NCBI GenBank assembly: GCA_002176905.1
Contig: MSYE01000259.1
Coordinates: 1-56,852 of the forward strand
DNA from: a bacterium F11
GTDB taxonomy: Bacteria; Elusimicrobiota; Elusimicrobia; F11
Direction: 5' to 3'
Length of the DNA stretch: 56,852 bases
Shown: piece after piece, positions 53,326 to 56,852 of the stretch
How positions within the stretch are numbered: the stretch's first letter is position 1
Layout: the number at the start of each line of letters is the position of its first letter
Translations under genes and position numbers: made by a program
Notes under the pieces: model-generated
Database searches by the model: none
The model's input: only the letters and a program-made list of their open reading frames with translations
What the model was told of the DNA's origin: nothing

Positions 53326-53335
53326 CCCCCCCCCC
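53326..53335 (+). repeat. C10 homopolymer in the leader of the GAF-ANTAR gene
   Basis: Ten consecutive C lie 17 bases before the ATG at 53353, just before AAGGA. Such tracts slip during replication and can change leader spacing or promoter strength. Confidence 0.6.
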
Positions 53336-53352
53336 ATTTAAGGACTGAAAAT

Positions 53353-54573
53353 ATGCCCAAAAAAACACAAAAATTAAACTCACTTGATGAATTGAAAATC
53401 ATTGATGATTTATCAGCCCTCTTTTCCTCCACCCTTGATTTGAACACCACACTCCACGAAACAGTGGAATTGGTGAGCAAAGTAACAGGAGCCGACGCTT
53501 GTTTTCTCTATTTATACAACCCATTTGAAAATTTGCTGGTCCTCTCTGCCTCCAAAACCCCTCACCCTAAAGAAATTGGTCACTTGAGCCTCAAAATGGG
53601 AGAAGGGATCACGGGTTGGGTAGCTGAACATCACCGACCTGTTGCCATTCCCAAGGGAGCCCACAAAGATCCGCGGTTTATTGGGGCCTTACCGGAAGAT
53701 CGTTTTGAAGCCTTCTTATCAGTACCCATACTCATCAAGAACAAAGTGGTGGGTGTCATCAATGCGCAACACAAAAAAATCTTTGTTACCACACCGAGAC
53801 TGATCAATCTTTTGTCCACTATAGGACGACAGGTGGGAGGGGCCATTGAAACAGCCCGCCTTTATCAAGAAACCCAAAAAAGAGCAAAAGCCATTGAGGC
53901 CTTAAAAGCGGTTTCCTTTACGTTGGTTCAGGATCATTATTCCGAAGACATCATGCAGCGGATTATCCAGATGACCGCCCAATTGATGGGCACCAACATT
54001 TGCTCGATTATGTTGCTTGATGAAAAAAAGAAGGAACTCCAGATAGTGGCCTCACAATCCTTGGATCCGGAATACCGAAACAAACCACCTGTTAAAGTTA
54101 TGGGGAGCTTGTCCGGTCAAGCGGTGCTATCCAAACAACCTGTTTATACTCAAGATGTGCGGAAAGAATCCTCTTATCAATACCGTGATTTGGCCAAACG
54201 ACAGGGATTGGTCTCGATGCTGGCAGTCCCCATGATCTTTAAAAATAAAGTACTTGGCCTCCTAAACTCCTACAAACCCGAAATTCATCACTTCTCTAAA
54301 GAAGAAGTCGCCTTTGTTCAATCTGTGGCCAACCAATGTGCAGCGGCCATTGAAAACACCCGCCTTCTCTCAGAAAAGGTGGCAGCCCAAGAAGCATTGG
54401 AATCTCGAAAAATAATTGATCGGGCAAAAGGTCTTCTGATGACAAAAAAAAACATTTCCGAAAATCAAGCGTTCCGAGAGATCCGACAACAAAGCATGGA
54501 CCGCCGTCGGTCCATGAAAGAAATTGCCGAAGCCATCATTCTTGCCTTTGAGATAGGGGAAAAGGATTCCTAA
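53353..54573 (+). CDS. GAF-GAF-ANTAR regulator
   Basis: 406 residues, soluble. Two GAF domains (about 20-175 and 190-335) each show the typical GITGWVAEH / GSLSGQAVL and VPMIFKNKVLGLLN blocks. The last 65 residues form an ANTAR helical domain: KIIDRAKGLLMTKKNISENQAF, then SMKEIAEAII (spans about 355-400). ANTAR binds paired RNA hairpins in leaders and prevents termination. There is no receiver, so the input is probably a ligand or redox state sensed by GAF. Its TAA overlaps the nadE ATG by one base. The RNA target is not identified here; it could be in trans. Confidence 0.9.
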   Translation: MPKKTQKLNSLDELKIIDDLSALFSSTLDLNTTLHETVELVSKVTGADACFLYLYNPFENLLVLSASKTPHPKEIGHLSLKMGEGITGWVAEHHRPVAIPKGAHKDPRFIGALPEDRFEAFLSVPILIKNKVVGVINAQHKKIFVTTPRLINLLSTIGRQVGGAIETARLYQETQKRAKAIEALKAVSFTLVQDHYSEDIMQRIIQMTAQLMGTNICSIMLLDEKKKELQIVASQSLDPEYRNKPPVKVMGSLSGQAVLSKQPVYTQDVRKESSYQYRDLAKRQGLVSMLAVPMIFKNKVLGLLNSYKPEIHHFSKEEVAFVQSVANQCAAAIENTRLLSEKVAAQEALESRKIIDRAKGLLMTKKNISENQAFREIRQQSMDRRRSMKEIAEAIILAFEIGEKDS

Positions 54574-56201
54574 TGCGTCTTGGTTTGGCTCAGTTAAATC
54601 CGATTCTTGGTGATATTGAAGGCAATACCACCAAGATTTTGGAGGCTGTTCAAGAGGCAAAAGAAAAGGGCTGCCAACTGGTACTTGTGCCGGAATTGGC
54701 GCTCACTGGATATCCGCCGGAAGATCTGATCTTTAAATCGGCATTCATCAAAGACAACCTATCAGCCTTAAAAAAATTGGCTTCATCAATAAGAGACACC
54801 GCTCTACTTGTTGGTTTTATCGATGAGAAAAAAGGAAAGTGTTACAATGCCGCCGCCTATATTCACAAAGGACGTATTCACACCATCCATCACAAAAATT
54901 GCCTTCCCAATTACGGTGTGTTTGATGAAGCGCGGTACTTCGCACCGGGGATCAATCCCTCCCACCAAATTGTTAATAAGGAACGGGTGGGTATAACCAT
55001 CTGTGAAGATTTGTGGTGGGGCCCCAATCATTTAAGAAAACTAAAAAACAAAAAACCCCATTTTGTCGTTAATCTCTCCGCCAGCCCCTACCATATGAGG
55101 AAATTTCAAATCCGTTTCGATGCCATCAAAAAGAGTGCCGAACATCTCAAGTCTCCTATTATTTACTGCAACATGGTCGGCGGACAAGATGAGCTTGTTT
55201 ACGATGGAGGAAGTTTTGTTGTTCTTCCAAACGGAAAATTGGCTGCTCGATTTCCTCAATTTCAAAATGGACTTTTTGTCTTTGACCTCATTCGAGAGAA
55301 GAAACAATGGAAATTAAAAACGGACCATCCTTTCTCAAAAGATCTCCCTGAAGAAGAAGAAATTCTTCAAGCCCTTATCCTGGGGACAAGAGACTATGTC
55401 AACAAAAATGGATTTGAAAAAGTGACCTTAGGCCTATCAGGGGGCATTGATTCGGCTTTGGTGGCCACCATTGCAGTAAAAGCATTGGGCTCTGAACGGG
55501 TTGTTGGGGTCACCATGCCATCCCGATTTAATCAACCGGAAACGCGAGAAGACGCCAAACGGCTCGCGGATAATTTGGGAATTGCTCTTCATGAAATTCC
55601 CATTGAGGACATTTTTCTTGGTTACCAGAAATCCTTGGCTCCCATATTTGAAGATACCACACCCAATGTGGCTGAAGAAAATGTTCAAGCGCGTATTCGT
55701 GGCAATCTTTTGATGGCGCTCTCAAACAAATTCGGATGGTTGGTTCTTACCACCGGAAACAAATCCGAAACTTCGACAGGATACTGCACCCTTTACGGAG
55801 ACATGGCGGGAGGATTCTCTGTCCTCAAAGATGTTTTAAAGAAAACCGTTTACAGACTCGCCAACCACATCAACAGCCAAACTGAAAAAGAGATCATTCC
55901 CCATTCCATTATCGCCCGTCCCCCAACCGCAGAGCTGAGGTCTGACCAAAGGGACGAAGACACATTGGGTTCATATGAAAATCTGGATCCCCTTATATCG
56001 AAATATGTTGAGAAAAATTGGTCCATTAAAAAGATGATCAAGAATACGCAGGTTGATGAAGCCTATGCCAAAAGAATCGTCAATCTCATTGATCAAAATG
56101 AATACAAAAGACGTCAAGCCCCACCAGGCATCAAAATAACCTCACGTGCCTTTGGACGCGATCACCGCATGCCGATCACCAATCGGTATAAGATGCAATA
56201 A
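54573..56201 (+). CDS. nadE: Glutamine-dependent NAD+ synthetase
   Basis: 542 residues. The N-terminal nitrilase-like glutaminase (about 1-255) has PELALTGYPPEDL (Glu), HHKNCLPNYGVFDE (Lys) and GITICEDLWW (catalytic Cys); the C-terminal synthetase (about 270-540) has the PP-loop GLSGGIDSALVA and TTGNKSETSTGYCTLYGD. It makes NAD+ from deamido-NAD+ using glutamine nitrogen. It is coupled to the upstream ANTAR regulator, which may link NAD supply to the sensed signal; this is inference. Confidence 0.97.
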   Translation: MRLGLAQLNPILGDIEGNTTKILEAVQEAKEKGCQLVLVPELALTGYPPEDLIFKSAFIKDNLSALKKLASSIRDTALLVGFIDEKKGKCYNAAAYIHKGRIHTIHHKNCLPNYGVFDEARYFAPGINPSHQIVNKERVGITICEDLWWGPNHLRKLKNKKPHFVVNLSASPYHMRKFQIRFDAIKKSAEHLKSPIIYCNMVGGQDELVYDGGSFVVLPNGKLAARFPQFQNGLFVFDLIREKKQWKLKTDHPFSKDLPEEEEILQALILGTRDYVNKNGFEKVTLGLSGGIDSALVATIAVKALGSERVVGVTMPSRFNQPETREDAKRLADNLGIALHEIPIEDIFLGYQKSLAPIFEDTTPNVAEENVQARIRGNLLMALSNKFGWLVLTTGNKSETSTGYCTLYGDMAGGFSVLKDVLKKTVYRLANHINSQTEKEIIPHSIIARPPTAELRSDQRDEDTLGSYENLDPLISKYVEKNWSIKKMIKNTQVDEAYAKRIVNLIDQNEYKRRQAPPGIKITSRAFGRDHRMPITNRYKMQ

Positions 56202-56210
56202 GAGATCCCC

Positions 56211-56747
56211 TTAATCCAATTCTCTTTTTAGACGGTCCAATTGGGTTTGAATCAATTGAGAAGAAGGGTCCAAGGTCAATCCCAGTTTAAAGTAACGCAT
56301 GGCTCTTTCGGGCTGGCCATGTGAATAGGCCAATTCGGCTTTCTTAATCAATTCCTCAACAAAAGAACCTCGTTGGGGATTCTCAAAAGTATCTTGGGGA
56401 GATTTGGTCATCATGTTCTTTTTTGCTGCTGGCTTCTTCTCTATTTTCTTTTCTTCTGATAAATAAGAAGAGGTTGGCATTAATTCCCTGACCACATCCA
56501 AATAATCACGAACTTCAAAAAGGCGGTCTACTTCATCTTGACCGCACAATCTTTCACACAATTCGGAATATTTAAGCCAATGGTTTTTTGCTTCTGTCCA
56601 TTCTCCTTCTTCCCAGTAACAAAGTCCCAAGGCATATTGCTTCTCTAGATAATTCATCTCTTCAAGATCCGCTCCACATTCTTGGGAAGACACAACGCCA
56701 CCAAAAAAGCAGAAACCGACGAGAAGACAAACTATTTTGTTTGACAT
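56211..56747 (-). CDS. Secreted TPR-repeat protein
   Basis: 178 residues from the ATG at 56747, which has AAAGGA eight bases upstream and opens a signal peptide (KIVCLLVGFCFFGGVVSS). A longer frame to 56822 lacks such support. The mature part has an N-terminal helix pair (YALGLCYWEEGEWTEAKNHW), four Cys, a Lys/Ala-rich linker, and a C-terminal TPR-like pair (AYSHGQPERAMRYFKLGL, LDPSSQ). It likely binds proteins in the periplasm. It is convergent with nadE, nine bases away, so they may share a terminator. Confidence 0.75.
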   Translation of the reverse strand: MSNKIVCLLVGFCFFGGVVSSQECGADLEEMNYLEKQYALGLCYWEEGEWTEAKNHWLKYSELCERLCGQDEVDRLFEVRDYLDVVRELMPTSSYLSEEKKIEKKPAAKKNMMTKSPQDTFENPQRGSFVEELIKKAELAYSHGQPERAMRYFKLGLTLDPSSQLIQTQLDRLKRELD

Positions 56748-56816
56748 AACGCCATCCTTTGGAGGGAATGACCTCTCATGCGCATGTGAGACTGTGTCAC
56801 AATTCGGTTTTCGAGT

Positions 56817-56845
56817 CGTCATCCCGGCGCAGGCCGGGATCCAGG
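56817..56845. repeat. CATCCCGGC palindromic repeat at the right edge
   Basis: ATCCCGGC (56821-56828) and GCCGGGAT (56833-56840) form a perfect 8-bp stem around GCAG. It belongs to a common family of GC-rich intergenic palindromes; a decayed copy is at 41478-41505. Confidence 0.6.
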
Positions 56846-56852
56846 TTTTTGG

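Noticed and set aside
1..56852. tRNA genes
   Set aside because: I found no cloverleaf with a GGTTCGAATC-type arm; only chance matches inside coding sequence, such as near 51110.

Overview
The window is about 56.9 kb of a moderate-GC bacterial chromosome, densely coding. I see no tRNA, rRNA, CRISPR array, transposase or phage gene. The cell looks Gram-negative, because it encodes a PorV-like outer-membrane protein paired with a secreted subtilisin carrying a type-9-secretion-like tail. Two giant ORFs, several HD-GYP regulators and an N-terminal HIQDIH/GGFH module in the larger giant protein resemble what is known from Omnitrophota (OP3) and related candidate phyla. That placement is inference and was not tested by any search.

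Region 1 (1-21446, all minus strand) reads from right to left: a GAF/HD-GYP membrane regulator, rsmI, argC, a zinc-ribbon protein, argJ, a Sua5/TsaC protein, a low-molecular-weight phosphatase, glyA, wecA, wecB, a DUF3467 protein, an RNase HI-like gene, yajQ, a YegS/DagK-type lipid kinase, folD, a small secreted protein, a HEAT-repeat protein, and a giant Ig-like surface protein whose 2237 visible codons run off the left edge. The intergenic gaps carry AT-rich MITE-like inverted repeats, hairpins and a candidate structured RNA. The sua5/phosphatase/glyA/wecB order recalls the ywlC-ywlE-glyA-mnaA neighbourhood of Firmicutes.

Region 2 (21549-26075, plus strand) is a compact signalling operon: a FIST-domain protein, a soluble V4R/PAS histidine kinase, a response regulator with an HD-GYP output, and a C-terminally extended nucleoside diphosphate kinase.

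Region 3 (26265-41222, minus strand) is a single ORF of about 4985 codons. It joins a secreted/TIKI-like N-terminal module, membrane spans, WD40-like propellers, an M50-like HEPGH protease core, and GNAT-, HAD- and methyltransferase-like domains, followed by HEAT-like helices, a beta-helix and a C-terminal membrane segment. Its promoter has TTACAA/CTTAAC boxes with a mostly 11-bp period, typical of OmpR/PhoB-family control.

Region 4 (41506-53229, minus strand) holds suhB, a subtilisin-porV pair with a 4-nt overlap, a tetrapyrrole/cytochrome c block (resB, ccsA, hemA, hemC, cobA-hemD), and a pseudo-receiver HD-GYP gene. Together the block suggests the cell makes siroheme/heme precursors and matures c-type cytochromes by system II.

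Region 5 (53353-56852) has a GAF-GAF-ANTAR regulator overlapping nadE on the plus strand, and a convergent TPR protein gene.

The most notable signals are the two giant proteins, in-frame invasion of both by palindromic repeats that also occur between genes, a three-way-junction RNA candidate at 7563-7686, the T9SS-like protease/PorV pair, and long C/G homopolymers in the lipid kinase active-site codons and in the GAF-ANTAR leader.
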